DNA of 64,000 nucleotides from UBA4615 sp044368415 (GCA_044368415.1 JBIPLJ010000002.1:62001-126000); one strand, 5' to 3'; counted from the first letter of the stretch, positions 33,609 to 42,380 are shown. Numbers and translations: made by a program. The notes: generated from the letters alone by a model not told the origin.

Positions 33609-34364
33609 TTGAGAGTCGGATTGTTCATCACCTGCCTGGTCGACGTGATGCGACCGGAGATCGCTGAGGCCACGGTGCGGCTGCTGGAGTCGGCCGGTTG
33701 CACGGTCGAAGTGCCGATGGCGCAAACCTGCTGCGGCCAGCCCGGCTACAACTCGGGCGACACCGCGAGCGCTCGCGATCTGGCCCGCAAGTTCCTCGCC
33801 GAGTTCGAGCACGTCGAGCATGTCGTGCTGCCCTCGGGCTCCTGCGGCGGCATGATCCGTCACCACTATCCGGTGCTCTTCGCCGACGATCCTGATCTGC
33901 GAGTGCGGATCGAGGCACTGGCTTCGCGAACCTGGGAGCTGACCGCCTTTCTGCACGACGTGGTCGGGATGAAGTCGCTGCCCGGGCGCTTCGAGGGCGA
34001 GGTCACCTACCACGACGCCTGCAGCGGGCTGCGTGAGCTCGGCGTGCAGGCGCAGCCACGCGCGCTGCTCGCGCTGCAGGCGGGCGTGAAGCTCGTCGAG
34101 ATGAAGGACGCTCGTGCCTGCTGCGGCTTCGGCGGCACCTTCGCAGTTAAGTACGGTGACATCTCCACCGCGATCGTCGACGAGAAGATCGAGCGCATCC
34201 ACGCCAGCGGCGCGCCCTGCGTGGTGCTCGGCGACCTCGGATGCATGCTGAACATCGAGGGCCGGCTGCGGCGCACCGGTGACACCACCACGCGCGTTCT
34301 GCACGTCGCTCAGGTGCTCGCCGGCGACGCCGTGCCCGCGCCCGTCGCGCCGAAGGGGGTGTGA
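33609..34364 (+). CDS. lutA: L-lactate dehydrogenase complex subunit LutA/LldE
   Basis: Fe-S oxidoreductase subunit of the LutABC (LldEFG) complex that oxidises L-lactate to pyruvate. The 251-residue product has two cysteine-rich CCG domains: TCCGQPGYNSGD with an upstream Cys in FITCLVDVMRPE, and ACCGFGGTFAVKYGD with HDACSGLRELG. It starts at a TTG; AGGAGG at 33598-33603 sits five bases upstream and supports this start. The stop overlaps the lutB start by one base. The IclR gene lies divergently upstream. Confidence 0.93.
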   Translation: MRVGLFITCLVDVMRPEIAEATVRLLESAGCTVEVPMAQTCCGQPGYNSGDTASARDLARKFLAEFEHVEHVVLPSGSCGGMIRHHYPVLFADDPDLRVRIEALASRTWELTAFLHDVVGMKSLPGRFEGEVTYHDACSGLRELGVQAQPRALLALQAGVKLVEMKDARACCGFGGTFAVKYGDISTAIVDEKIERIHASGAPCVVLGDLGCMLNIEGRLRRTGDTTTRVLHVAQVLAGDAVPAPVAPKGV

Positions 34365-35773
34365 TGCAGGTTCAGTCGATGCACTTCAAGGCGCGGTCCG
34401 GGCAGAAGCTCGCCGACGTCCGCCTGCAGCAGAACCTGAAGATCCTCTCGCAGCGCTGGACGGTCGGGCGCACCAACGCGATCGCCGAGCTCGACGACTT
34501 CGAGGGCACGCGCGACGAGGCGGTCGAGCGGCGCGACCGCGCGCTCGCCAACCTCGACGCCTATCTCGAGCGCTTCGAGGCCGAGGCGACGCGGCGCGGT
34601 GCAACCGTGCTGTGGGCCGAGACGCCCGAGGCAGCCTCGCGCCTCGTCGTGGCGATCGCCAAGAAGCACGAGGTGGCCAAGGTCACCAAGTCGAAATCGA
34701 TGGTCTCGGAGGAGATGGCGTTGAACCGCCACCTCGAGGCCGCGGGGGTCAAGGTCGTCGAGACCGACCTCGGCGAGTACATCCTGCAGATCAACGACAA
34801 CGAGCCGCCGTCGCACATCGTCGCGCCGGTCGTGCACAAGTCGAAGGACGAGGTCTCGGACCTCTTCGCGCGCGTGCACAACCGCCCGCGCCTGACCGAG
34901 ATCCCGGCGATGACGCGCGAGGCGCGCGAGTTTCTGCGGCCGCACTTTCTGTCGAGCGACATGGGCGTGTCGGGCGGCAACTTCCTGGTCGCCGAGACTG
35001 GCTCGGTCGCGGTGTTCACGAATGAGGGCAACGAGGGCATGTGCACCGTGCTGCCCCCGAAAGTCCACGTCGTGGTCACCGGCATCGAGAAGGTGCTGCC
35101 GACGCTCGAGGACCTGGCCACCGTCGCGCGGCTGCTGCCGCGGTCAGCCACTGGCCAGTCGATCTCGAACTACTTCTCGATCCTGACCGGGCCGCGCGCC
35201 CCGGGCGAGCAGGACGGCCCGGAGCACATGTACTTGGTGCTGGTCGACGGCGGGCGCACCGGGCTGCTCGGCGGCGAGTTCCAGGACATGTTGCGTTGCA
35301 TCCGCTGCGGCGCGTGCATGAACCACTGCCCGGTCTACCAGAAGATCGGCGGCCACACCTATGGCTGGGTCTACCCTGGCCCGATGGGCTCGGTGCTGAC
35401 GCCGGCCTACGTCGGCATCGAGAAGACGCTCGACCTGCCGCAGGCGGCCACTCTGTGCGGCGAGTGCCATGTCGTGTGCCCGATGAAGATCCCGCTGCCC
35501 GACCTGTTGCGCAAGCTGCGTGAGAAGCAGATGGAGCGGGGCCTGCGGCCCTGGTTCGAGCGCGCTGGGCTGGCCGCGTGGGCGTTCGCCGCGAAGCGTC
35601 CGGGCCTCTACAGGCCGATGGTGAGGATGGCCGCGTGGGTGCTCGCACGACTCGGCGGCGACAGCGGCCGCATCAGCAGCCTGCCGATGGCCGGCGGCTG
35701 GACCGCCACCCGCGACCTGCCTGTCCCGAGCGGCCCGACCTTCAAGGAACGCTGGGCGAAGCAGCGCCATTGA
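34364..35773 (+). CDS. lutB: L-lactate dehydrogenase complex subunit LutB/LldF
   Basis: Iron-sulphur subunit of the lactate oxidation complex, 469 residues. The N-terminal LUD domain runs to about residue 290 (TVLWAETPEAASRLVVAIAKKHEVAKVTKSKSM region, GVSGGNFLVAETGSVAVFTNEGN). Two 4Fe-4S cysteine clusters follow: RCIRCGACMNHCPVY and CGECHVVCPMKIPL. The ATG at 34364 overlaps the lutA stop. The expected third gene, lutC/lldG, does not follow: the 3' end instead overlaps the convergent radical SAM gene by 32 bases. Confidence 0.94.
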   Translation: MQVQSMHFKARSGQKLADVRLQQNLKILSQRWTVGRTNAIAELDDFEGTRDEAVERRDRALANLDAYLERFEAEATRRGATVLWAETPEAASRLVVAIAKKHEVAKVTKSKSMVSEEMALNRHLEAAGVKVVETDLGEYILQINDNEPPSHIVAPVVHKSKDEVSDLFARVHNRPRLTEIPAMTREAREFLRPHFLSSDMGVSGGNFLVAETGSVAVFTNEGNEGMCTVLPPKVHVVVTGIEKVLPTLEDLATVARLLPRSATGQSISNYFSILTGPRAPGEQDGPEHMYLVLVDGGRTGLLGGEFQDMLRCIRCGACMNHCPVYQKIGGHTYGWVYPGPMGSVLTPAYVGIEKTLDLPQAATLCGECHVVCPMKIPLPDLLRKLREKQMERGLRPWFERAGLAAWAFAAKRPGLYRPMVRMAAWVLARLGGDSGRISSLPMAGGWTATRDLPVPSGPTFKERWAKQRH

Positions 35774-37298
35774 GCGCGGGCGGCTCGGCTGCGGCAGCGT
35801 GCCGGTCCTGCCGGCTCGCCGCGGCGCGGCGCCCGCCGGGCAGTCCGTGCTCGAGGAAGGCCGGCCTGCCGCGCGCGCCGCTCGCTACATAGTCGGCCAC
35901 CAACCGCTCGCGCACCGTGACCGGGTCGCCACCGTCCACCTCGAGCAGCCAGTCGTGCAGCATCTCGGCCTGGCGCTCGGCCGACAGCCGGTGCGTCGCG
36001 CCGGTCCGCGCCCATAGCCAGTCCGAGAACGTCATGAATCGAGCGAAGGGCGTCGAACCGAGCAGCGCGGGCAGCGAGCGTGCGAAGCGCCCGGAGTTGC
36101 CGTACAAGTCCCAGTAGCGCGCGAAGCGGGCGATGCGGGCGACATCGGCGGCGGGCAGCGCCGCAGTCTCCTGCACCTCGTACGGCGCGCGCTCGGCGAA
36201 ACGCAGTCCGAACGCGGCCGTGTGCCGCGCGATCGGCGCGCCGCGCAGCCGCTTGAGGATGCCCACCTGGATCTCGTGCGGGCGCAGCGCCGCCAGCCGG
36301 TCGAAGCCCGCGCCGAAGCTCGCCAGGTCCTCGCCCGGCAGTCCGGCGATCAGGTCGACATGCAGGTGCGCATGGGTGTGTGTGCGCAGCCAGCGCAGGT
36401 TCTCCTCGGCACGCCCGTCGTCCTGGCGTCGCGAGATCCTGGCCTGCACCTCGGGGTTCCAGGTCTGGATGCCGATCTCGAACTGCAGCGCCCCCGGCGG
36501 GAAGCGCACGATCAGGTCCTTCAGGCCGTCGGGAAGCCGGTCGGGGACGAGCTCGAAGTGCGCGAACAGCGGCTCGTCCGGTGCCGCCTCGATGCGCTCG
36601 AGGAAGAAGGCGAGGATGGCGCGGCCGGTGTCGACCTTGAGGTTGAAGGTGCGGTCGACGAAGCGAAAGCGCCGCGCCCCGCGCGCGTACAGCGAGGCCA
36701 GCGCATCGAGCAGGCGGGGCAGCTCGAAGGGCCAGGCGCTGCGGTCGAGCGCCGACAGGCAGAACTCGCACTTGAACGGGCAGCCGCGCGATGCCTCGAC
36801 GTAGAGGTGCCGGTGCGCGAGGTCCGCCTCGGTATAAAGCGCATAGGGCAGGGCGAGCGACTCGGGTTCGGGCTCGCCGCCGTGCACGACCTTCTGGAGT
36901 GGCCTCGGCCCGTCGAGGAGCTGGCGTGCGAGCGCCGCGAACGCATGTTCGCCGGGGCCGGTCACGACGTGGTCGGCGAGCCGCACGATCTCCTGCGCGT
37001 CGAGCTCGTGGCTGACCTCGGGTCCGCCGAGCACGATCTTCAGCGCCGGGGCCTCGCTGCGCAGCCGGCGGACCAGCTCGGTCGTGCGCTCGACGTTCCA
37101 GATGTAGACGCCCAGCCCGAGCACGCGCGGCGCGCCGCGCAGCAGCCGCTCGATCACTTCGTCGAGCGGCGTGGCGAGTGTCGCCTCCTCGATGCGCGCG
37201 CGCTCGCGCAGCGCGCCGAGGTTGGCATGCAGGAAACGAAGCCCCAGCGACGCATGGGTCCAGCGCGCATTGAGCGTCGCGAGCACGATCTCGGCCAT
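35742..37298 (-). CDS. B12-binding domain radical SAM protein (DUF4080 type)
   Basis: Putative radical SAM enzyme of 518 residues. The N-terminal cobalamin-binding-like domain (to about residue 140: LGLGVYIWNVERTTELV, KIVLGGPEVSHEL) is followed by a radical SAM core with the CxxxCxxC cluster motif in SRGCPFKCEFCLSAL. The C-terminal part (from about residue 370) is the helical domain seen in this family, including a WDLYGNSGRF segment. The N-terminal domain lacks an obvious DxHxxG, so cobalamin may not be covalently positioned by His. Reaction unknown. The last 30 residues are low-complexity and overlap lutB antisense. Confidence 0.85.
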   Translation of the reverse strand: MAEIVLATLNARWTHASLGLRFLHANLGALRERARIEEATLATPLDEVIERLLRGAPRVLGLGVYIWNVERTTELVRRLRSEAPALKIVLGGPEVSHELDAQEIVRLADHVVTGPGEHAFAALARQLLDGPRPLQKVVHGGEPEPESLALPYALYTEADLAHRHLYVEASRGCPFKCEFCLSALDRSAWPFELPRLLDALASLYARGARRFRFVDRTFNLKVDTGRAILAFFLERIEAAPDEPLFAHFELVPDRLPDGLKDLIVRFPPGALQFEIGIQTWNPEVQARISRRQDDGRAEENLRWLRTHTHAHLHVDLIAGLPGEDLASFGAGFDRLAALRPHEIQVGILKRLRGAPIARHTAAFGLRFAERAPYEVQETAALPAADVARIARFARYWDLYGNSGRFARSLPALLGSTPFARFMTFSDWLWARTGATHRLSAERQAEMLHDWLLEVDGGDPVTVRERLVADYVASGARGRPAFLEHGLPGGRRAAASRQDRHAAAAEPPALNGAASPSVP

Positions 37299-37342
37299 CG
37301 CCGGATTCTATGTGCGAAGATCGCCCGAGGAGGAGATCAATC

Positions 37343-37969
37343 GTGTCCGGCAACCACCCCCATGGCAGCGCCCTGTCCGAGACGGACCTGCGCGTGCGCG
37401 CGCTCGAGACCCTGCTCGTCGACAAGGGCTACGTCGACCCCGGCGCGCTCGACGCGCTGATCGAGACCTACGAGCACCGGATCGGCCCGCACAACGGCGC
37501 CCGCGTCGTTGCCCGCGCCTGGAGCGATCCGGCGTACCGCGAGCGGCTGCGCACCGACGCCACCGCTGCGATCGTCGACGGGTTCGGCTACAGCGGCCGC
37601 CAGGGCGAGCACATGGTTGCGCTGTTCGACGAGCCGGGCGTGCACCACATGGTCGTCTGCACGCTGTGCTCGTGTTATCCGTGGCCGGTGCTCGGACTGC
37701 CGCCGACCTGGTACAAGTCGGCGCCGTACCGCTCGCGCGCGGTGATCGACCCCAAGGGCGTGCTCGCGGACTTCGGCGTGACGCTGCCCGAAGGGACCGA
37801 GGTCCGCGTCTACGACTCCACCGCCGAGCTGCGCTACCTTGTCGTCCCGATGCGGCCAGCGGGCACCGAGGGCTGGAGCGAGGCGCGCCTGGCCACGCTG
37901 GTCACCCGTGACGCGATGATCGGTACCGGCCTCGCGCTCGAGCCTTCGTCAGTAGGCGGGGCGCCGTGA
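37343..37969 (+). CDS. nthA: Nitrile hydratase alpha subunit, cobalt type
   Basis: Catalytic subunit that hydrates nitriles to amides, 208 residues. The metal-binding claw CTLCSC lies at residues 106-111; Thr after the first Cys marks the non-corrin cobalt type (iron enzymes have Ser). The two inner Cys are the ones oxidised to sulfinic/sulfenic acids in the mature enzyme. The following YPWPVLGLPPTWYKS segment and the C-terminal GTEGWSEARLATLVTRDAMIG block are standard. The start is a GTG with AGGAGGAG seven bases upstream. It is translationally coupled to nthB. Thiocyanate hydrolase gamma subunits are related, but the beta-subunit layout favours nitrile hydratase. Confidence 0.93.
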   Translation: MSGNHPHGSALSETDLRVRALETLLVDKGYVDPGALDALIETYEHRIGPHNGARVVARAWSDPAYRERLRTDATAAIVDGFGYSGRQGEHMVALFDEPGVHHMVVCTLCSCYPWPVLGLPPTWYKSAPYRSRAVIDPKGVLADFGVTLPEGTEVRVYDSTAELRYLVVPMRPAGTEGWSEARLATLVTRDAMIGTGLALEPSSVGGAP

Positions 37970-38643
37970 ACGGCGGCCAGGATCTCGGCGGCATGCAGGG
38001 CTTCGGCCCGATCCACCCCGAGCCGGACGAGCCGCTGTGGCACGCCGACTGGGAGCCGCGTGTGCTGGCGCTGACGCTGGCGATGGGCGCGACCAGTTCC
38101 TGGAACATTGACCAGTCGCGCCATGCCCGCGAGTTGCTGCCGCCCGGGCAGTACCTCACCAGCACCTACTACCGCATCTGGCTCGAGGGATTGGAGCGGC
38201 TGCTGCTCGAGCGCAGGCTGGTCACCCGCGAGGAGCTCGCCGACGGCGTCGTGCGCGAGCCGGCTCGCTCGCTGCCGCGCCGCCTCGAGCTCGATGCCGT
38301 CCCGCGCGTGCTCGCCACCGGCACGCCCACCGAGCGCCCGGCGCCTGGTCCGGCCCGTTTTGCGCCGGGCGACAGTGTGCGCGCGAGGACCCTACATCCG
38401 AGCGGCCACACCCGGCTGCCACGCTACGTACGCGGTCGCATCGGCACGGTGGTGTCCGTGCACGGCGCCCACGTCTACCCCGAGACACACGCCACACCCG
38501 CCGCCGACCCGAGTCCGCGCTGGCTCTACACCGTGTGCTTCGAGGCGCGTGAGCTGTGGGGCGAGGACACGACCGCCTCCAAGGTGTTTGTCGATGCCTG
38601 GGAACCTTACCTGGAGCCGCTCGCCGCCGGAGCCGGCCGATGA
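37966..38643 (+). CDS. nthB: Nitrile hydratase beta subunit
   Basis: Structural partner of the alpha subunit, 225 residues. The N-terminus (MNGGQDLGGMQGFGPIHPEPDEPLW-like, from a GTG) is diagnostic. The C-terminal SH3-like domain has RARTLHPSGHTRLPRYVRGRIGTVVSVHGAHVYPE and ends WGEDTTASKVFVDAWEPYLEP. Starts and stops overlap on both sides (GTGA before, ATGA after), so alpha, beta and activator are made from one message. Confidence 0.94.
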   Translation: MNGGQDLGGMQGFGPIHPEPDEPLWHADWEPRVLALTLAMGATSSWNIDQSRHARELLPPGQYLTSTYYRIWLEGLERLLLERRLVTREELADGVVREPARSLPRRLELDAVPRVLATGTPTERPAPGPARFAPGDSVRARTLHPSGHTRLPRYVRGRIGTVVSVHGAHVYPETHATPAADPSPRWLYTVCFEARELWGEDTTASKVFVDAWEPYLEPLAAGAGR

Positions 38644-39029
38644 GGCTGCCGCCGCTGCAGGACCTGCCGTGCGACGCGCAGGGCCCGGTGTTCGCGGAGC
38701 CTTGGCAGGCCCAGGTCTTCGCGCTGACGCTCGCACTGCACGAGCGCGGCCTCTTCGCCTGGGCCGAATGGGCGGACTACCTGTCGCGTGCGATCCGCGA
38801 CGCGCAGGCCGCGGGCGACCCAGACCTCGGCGACACCTACTACCTTCACTGGCTCGCGGCGCTCGAGCGGCTGCTGCTCGAGCGCGGCATCGCCGCGCCG
38901 CTCGCGCTCGCCGGCCTGCGTGCCGCCTGGCGTACCGCGGCCGAGGCGACGCCGCACGGTCAGCCGGTGCGGCTCAACGCGGCGGCGCGCCGGCTCGGTC
39001 GCGCCGAGGATGCGGGAGGGGCGGGCTGA
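38640..39029 (+). CDS. Nitrile hydratase accessory protein (cobalt insertion / self-subunit-swapping activator)
   Basis: Small protein of 129 residues related to the N-terminal helical half of the beta subunit (VFAEPWQAQVFALTLALHERGLFAWAEWADYLSRAI, then DTYYLHWLAALERLLLERG). Such activators load cobalt into the alpha subunit in Co-type enzymes. It directly follows nthB with an ATGA overlap. The last 56 bases overlap the 3' end of pyrD on the opposite strand. No cobalt transporter or amidase gene is seen next to it. Confidence 0.9.
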   Translation: MRLPPLQDLPCDAQGPVFAEPWQAQVFALTLALHERGLFAWAEWADYLSRAIRDAQAAGDPDLGDTYYLHWLAALERLLLERGIAAPLALAGLRAAWRTAAEATPHGQPVRLNAAARRLGRAEDAGGAG

Positions 39030-40068
39030 CCGAAGCGTCCGTCCGCGCGAAGCCGCGCGCTGCCCGCGCGCACTCGCCCACCAGTGCCGGGCCACGGTAG
39101 ATCAGCCCGGTGTAGAGTTGGACCAGATCGGCGCCGGCCTCGAGCTTGGCCCGCGCGTCGGCACCCGACATCACGCCGCCCACGCCGACGATCGGATAGT
39201 TCGACGGCAGCAGCTCGCGCAGTGCGCGGATCACGCGGTTGCTCGACGCCAAGACCGGCGCGCCCGACAGGCCGCCCGCCTCGTCGGCGTGCCGCAGGCC
39301 CCGGACCGCCTCGCGCGAGACAGTGGTGTTGGTCGCGATCACGCCGTCGACCGACTGCTCGACCAGCACCCGCGCGATCGCCTCGATCTGCGCGTCGTCG
39401 AGGTCCGGGGCGATCTTGACCAGCATCGGCACTTCGCGCTTGGTAGCGCGGCCGAGCTTCGCACGCTCGGTGCCGAGCGCGGCGAGCATCGCGGTCAATT
39501 CGTCACCGCCCTGCAACTGGCGCAGGTTCTTGGTGTTCGGCGACGAGATGTTCACCGTCACATAGTCGGCATGCGGCCAGGTGCGGCGCAGGCCCTCGAG
39601 GTAGTCGTCGGTCGCCCGCTCGATCGGCGTCGCCGCGTTCTTCCCGATGTTCAGGCCCAGCGTCACCTGCGAGTGGCGCCGCTGCACGTTCGCGACGTAG
39701 GTGTCCAGGCCGAGGTTGTTGAACCCCATCCGGTTGATCAGCGCATTCGCCTCGGGCAGGCGGAACATGCGCGGCTTCGGGTTGCCGGGCTGCGGCTTCG
39801 GCGTGACCGTGCCGACCTCGACGAAGCCGAAGCCCATCTGTGCGAGCGCGTCGACATGGGCCGCGTTCTTGTCGAGGCCCGCGGCCAGTCCGATCCGGTT
39901 GGCGAAGCGAAGCCCGAGCAGCTCGACCGGGTCCTCGACAGGCGTGCCCGCGGCCACGCGCAGCGCGCCGCTGGCGGCAAGCGCGTCCATCGAGGCGAGG
40001 GTGAGGTCATGCGCGCGCTCGGGGTCGATCGCGAACAGCAGCGGGCGCGCCAGTGCGTACGGGCTCAT
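38974..40068 (-). CDS. pyrD: Dihydroorotate dehydrogenase (quinone), class 2
   Basis: Membrane-associated flavoenzyme of pyrimidine biosynthesis, 364 residues. Class 2 features: an N-terminal helix (LARPLLFAIDPERAHDLTLASMDAL), GLAAGLDKNAAHVDAL, the substrate loop MGFNNLGLDTYV, NISSPNTKNLRQLQ with the catalytic Ser region, and GVGGVMSGADARAKLEAGADLVQLYTGLIYRGP. The C-terminus carries about 25 extra residues that overlap the nitrile hydratase activator gene antisense. It is probably downstream of bpt and aat on the same strand. Confidence 0.96.
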   Translation of the reverse strand: MSPYALARPLLFAIDPERAHDLTLASMDALAASGALRVAAGTPVEDPVELLGLRFANRIGLAAGLDKNAAHVDALAQMGFGFVEVGTVTPKPQPGNPKPRMFRLPEANALINRMGFNNLGLDTYVANVQRRHSQVTLGLNIGKNAATPIERATDDYLEGLRRTWPHADYVTVNISSPNTKNLRQLQGGDELTAMLAALGTERAKLGRATKREVPMLVKIAPDLDDAQIEAIARVLVEQSVDGVIATNTTVSREAVRGLRHADEAGGLSGAPVLASSNRVIRALRELLPSNYPIVGVGGVMSGADARAKLEAGADLVQLYTGLIYRGPALVGECARAARGFARTDASVSPPLPHPRRDRAGAPPR

Positions 40069-40116
40069 CGGGAAGGGGGGAAAGGCGCCGAGGGAAGGGT
40101 AGGGCGTGCCGCGCGC

Positions 40117-40860
40117 TCAGCCGGGGACGGCCGCCGGCTGCAGCGTCTGCCACTGCCCGCCGAGCAGCTGCTCGATCGGCCGGAAGCGTGCCTTGTAGGC
40201 CATTTTCGGGCTCTGCTCGATCCAATAGCCGAGGTACAGGTGGTCGAGACCCAGGTGCTTGCACTGCTCGATCTGCCAGAGCACGTTGAACGTACCGTAG
40301 CTCGCGTTCGGCACGTCCGGATCGAAGTAGGTGTAGACGGAGGACAGGCCGTCGTCGAGCAGGTCGATGATCGACACCATCCGCAGCGTGCCGTCGCCAT
40401 CGCGGAACTCGACCAGCCGGGTGTTGACCTTGCTCTGCAGCAGGAACTGCGCGTACTGCTCCCGGCTGTCGTGGTCCATGCCGCCGCCGGCGTGGCGCGT
40501 GGACTGGTAGCGCAGGTAAAGCGCGTAATGCTCGGGGGCGAAGCCCAGCCGCGCGACCAGGGTGCGCAGATCAGCGTGGCGCTTGAGCGCGCGGCGCTGG
40601 CTGCGGTCGGGCTCGAACTTGGCGACCGGAACGCGCACCGGCACGCAGGCACGGCAGCCGTCGCAATGCGGGCGGTAGGTGAAGATGCCGCTGCGCCGGA
40701 ACCCCGAGCGCACGAGCTCGGAATAGACATCGGCGTTGATCAGATGGTTCGGGGTGGCGACCTGCGAGCGAGCCTGATGGCTCGCGAGGTAGCTGCACGG
40801 GTAGGGCGCCGTCGCGTAGAACTGGAGGGCCGAGAACGGCAGTTCCTTGAGATGCGTCAT
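40117..40860 (-). CDS. bpt: Aspartate/glutamate leucyltransferase
   Basis: Adds leucine from Leu-tRNA to N-terminal Asp or Glu of proteins, making them targets for ClpS/ClpAP (bacterial N-end rule). The 247-residue product has YPCSYLASHQARSQVATP with an N-terminal Cys, and the CDGCRACVPVRVPV cluster, which bind a metal or form the ATE fold, followed by HYALYLRYQSTRHAGGGM and FNVLWQIEQCKHLGLDHLYLGYWI. Related to eukaryotic arginyltransferases. It lies 15 bases after aat, so both transferases are likely co-expressed. Confidence 0.94.
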   Translation of the reverse strand: MTHLKELPFSALQFYATAPYPCSYLASHQARSQVATPNHLINADVYSELVRSGFRRSGIFTYRPHCDGCRACVPVRVPVAKFEPDRSQRRALKRHADLRTLVARLGFAPEHYALYLRYQSTRHAGGGMDHDSREQYAQFLLQSKVNTRLVEFRDGDGTLRMVSIIDLLDDGLSSVYTYFDPDVPNASYGTFNVLWQIEQCKHLGLDHLYLGYWIEQSPKMAYKARFRPIEQLLGGQWQTLQPAAVPG

Positions 40861-40875
40861 GCGTGCCCGATACGC

Positions 40876-41586
40876 TCAAACGTCCGGGACCGTCATCGTC
40901 ATCGCAGACCAGTCTGGTGGCGGCTGCGCGGTGAGGGTGGCGACCCGGTCCAGGAACGCGTCGCGAGAGATCTCTCGGCCCCCGAGGGAGGCGAGGTGCG
41001 CCGTGGCCTGCTGGCAGTCTATCACGCTGAATCCGTGCCCGCGCAGCAGCGCGACGAGTGACGCCAGCGCACATTTCGAAGCGTCCGGACGACGGGTGAA
41101 CATCGACTCGCCGAAGAACATTCGGCCGATGGACACGCCGTACAGCCCGCCCACCGGCACGCCGTTCTCGAGCACCTCGACCGAGTGTGCATGGCCCAGG
41201 CGGTGCAGGCCGACATAGGCGCGGCGGATCAGCGGCGTGATCCACGTGCCGTCCTGGTCCGGGCGGGGCTCGGCGCAGGCGAGCATCGTCGCCTCGAAGT
41301 CCCGGTCGAGCGCGATCGTCCAGCTGCCGTCCCGGCGTACGCGACGCAGCGTCTTGGCGAGCGAGCGCGACAGCTTGAACTCGTCGATGTACAGCACCAT
41401 CCGCGGGTCGGGCGACCACCACAGCACCGGCTGGCCCGCCGAGTACCACGGGAAGATTCCGCGGCCGTAGGCCTCGAGCAGGCGCTCGGGCGACAGGTCG
41501 CGGCCAGCGGCGAGCAGCCCGTTCGGATCCTGCAGCGCCTTCGAGGGCGACGGCAGCGGCCCGCCGGGATCGACCCAAGTCAGCAT
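40876..41586 (-). CDS. aat: Leucyl/phenylalanyl-tRNA-protein transferase
   Basis: Transfers Leu or Phe to N-terminal Lys or Arg of proteins in the N-end rule pathway. The ATG at 41586 gives 236 residues and starts just after the Nudix gene's stop. Family motifs include GLLAAGRDLSPERLLEAYGRGIFPWY, WWSPDPRMVLYIDEF, TWITPLIRRAYVGLHRLGHAHSVEVLENG and the GGLYGVSIGRMFFGESMF block. Longer frames to 41817 overlap the Nudix gene and are rejected. Confidence 0.96.
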   Translation of the reverse strand: MLTWVDPGGPLPSPSKALQDPNGLLAAGRDLSPERLLEAYGRGIFPWYSAGQPVLWWSPDPRMVLYIDEFKLSRSLAKTLRRVRRDGSWTIALDRDFEATMLACAEPRPDQDGTWITPLIRRAYVGLHRLGHAHSVEVLENGVPVGGLYGVSIGRMFFGESMFTRRPDASKCALASLVALLRGHGFSVIDCQQATAHLASLGGREISRDAFLDRVATLTAQPPPDWSAMTMTVPDV

Positions 41587-41602
41587 GTGCGAGGCGCCGC
41601 GT

Positions 41603-42151
41603 TCAGGCGGCGGGGCGGGGCGTGTAGCGGATCGCGCTGGTGTGCAGCTCGAACCGGCCGCGGCTGCGGTCCTCGAAGAACCAGCGCAGTGTCTGGCCGA
41701 CAGTCCGGAACGCGATGTCGTCCCAGGGGATCTCGGCCTCGGTGAACAGCCGGGCCTCGAGGCTCTCCGGTCCCGGATCGAAGTCCACGTGCAGCAGCGT
41801 GGCGCGGTAGAACACATGCACCTGATCGACGTGCGGCACGTCGATCAGCGAGTAGAGCGGGCCGAGCTCGATGCGGGCGCCCGCCTCCTCGAGCGTCTCG
41901 CGCGCGGCGCCCTCGTCGGTGGTCTCGCCGTTCTCCATGAACCCCGCCGGCAGCGTCCAGTAGCCGTAGCGCGGCTCGATCGCACGCTTGCACAGCAGGA
42001 CCTTGTCCTCCCAGACCGTGACGGTACCGACGACCATCTTCGGGTTCTGGTAGTGGACCGTGCTGCAGTGGGCACAGCACCACCGGGGTCGGTTGTCGCC
42101 CGCGGGCACTTCCAGGACGACTTCGTGGCCGCAGGTCGAGCAGAATTTCAT
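41603..42151 (-). CDS. Nudix hydrolase with N-terminal zinc ribbon
   Basis: Pyrophosphohydrolase of 182 residues. A zinc ribbon is formed by Cys4, Cys7, Cys26 and Cys29. The Nudix box is intact (GFMENGETTDEGAARETLEEAGARI, with the REXXEE metal-binding core). It resembles NudC-like or ADP-ribose-type bacterial proteins; the substrate cannot be set from sequence. It is the first gene of a probable Nudix-aat-bpt-pyrD group on the minus strand. Confidence 0.9.
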   Translation of the reverse strand: MKFCSTCGHEVVLEVPAGDNRPRWCCAHCSTVHYQNPKMVVGTVTVWEDKVLLCKRAIEPRYGYWTLPAGFMENGETTDEGAARETLEEAGARIELGPLYSLIDVPHVDQVHVFYRATLLHVDFDPGPESLEARLFTEAEIPWDDIAFRTVGQTLRWFFEDRSRGRFELHTSAIRYTPRPAA

Positions 42152-42216
42152 GCGAGGGCAGGGGGTCGAATCGAAATGAGTGTAGCAGTCAATCGAGGCG
42201 TGCCGTGGCGCTGCGT

Positions 42217-42246
42217 TTGCATGCCCAACACGATCCGTGCTACTAT
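42217..42246 (+). promoter_or_regulatory. Probable promoter of the initiator tRNA
   Basis: TTGCAT, an 18-base spacer and TACTAT precede the tRNA by 12 bases. Both hexamers match the sigma-70 consensus at four of six positions. Confidence 0.5.
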
Positions 42247-42258
42247 CTTTGGCTCAGA

Positions 42259-42334
<76 letters not shown>

Positions 42335-42344
42335 CGAATCATGG

Positions 42345-42380
42345 AAACGCTGGCTCGCACAAGAGCCGGCGTTTTCATTT
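42345..42380 (+). terminator. Rho-independent terminator of the tRNA-fMet gene
   Basis: AAACGCTGGCTC and GAGCCGGCGTTT form a 12-bp stem with one G-T pair and a 6-base loop, followed by TCATTT. It starts 13 bases after the tRNA. Confidence 0.85.

Noticed and set aside
38788..41061. 757-codon plus-strand frame across pyrD and bpt
   Set aside because: Antisense to pyrD and bpt, both with complete motif sets; residue content is that of a shadow frame.
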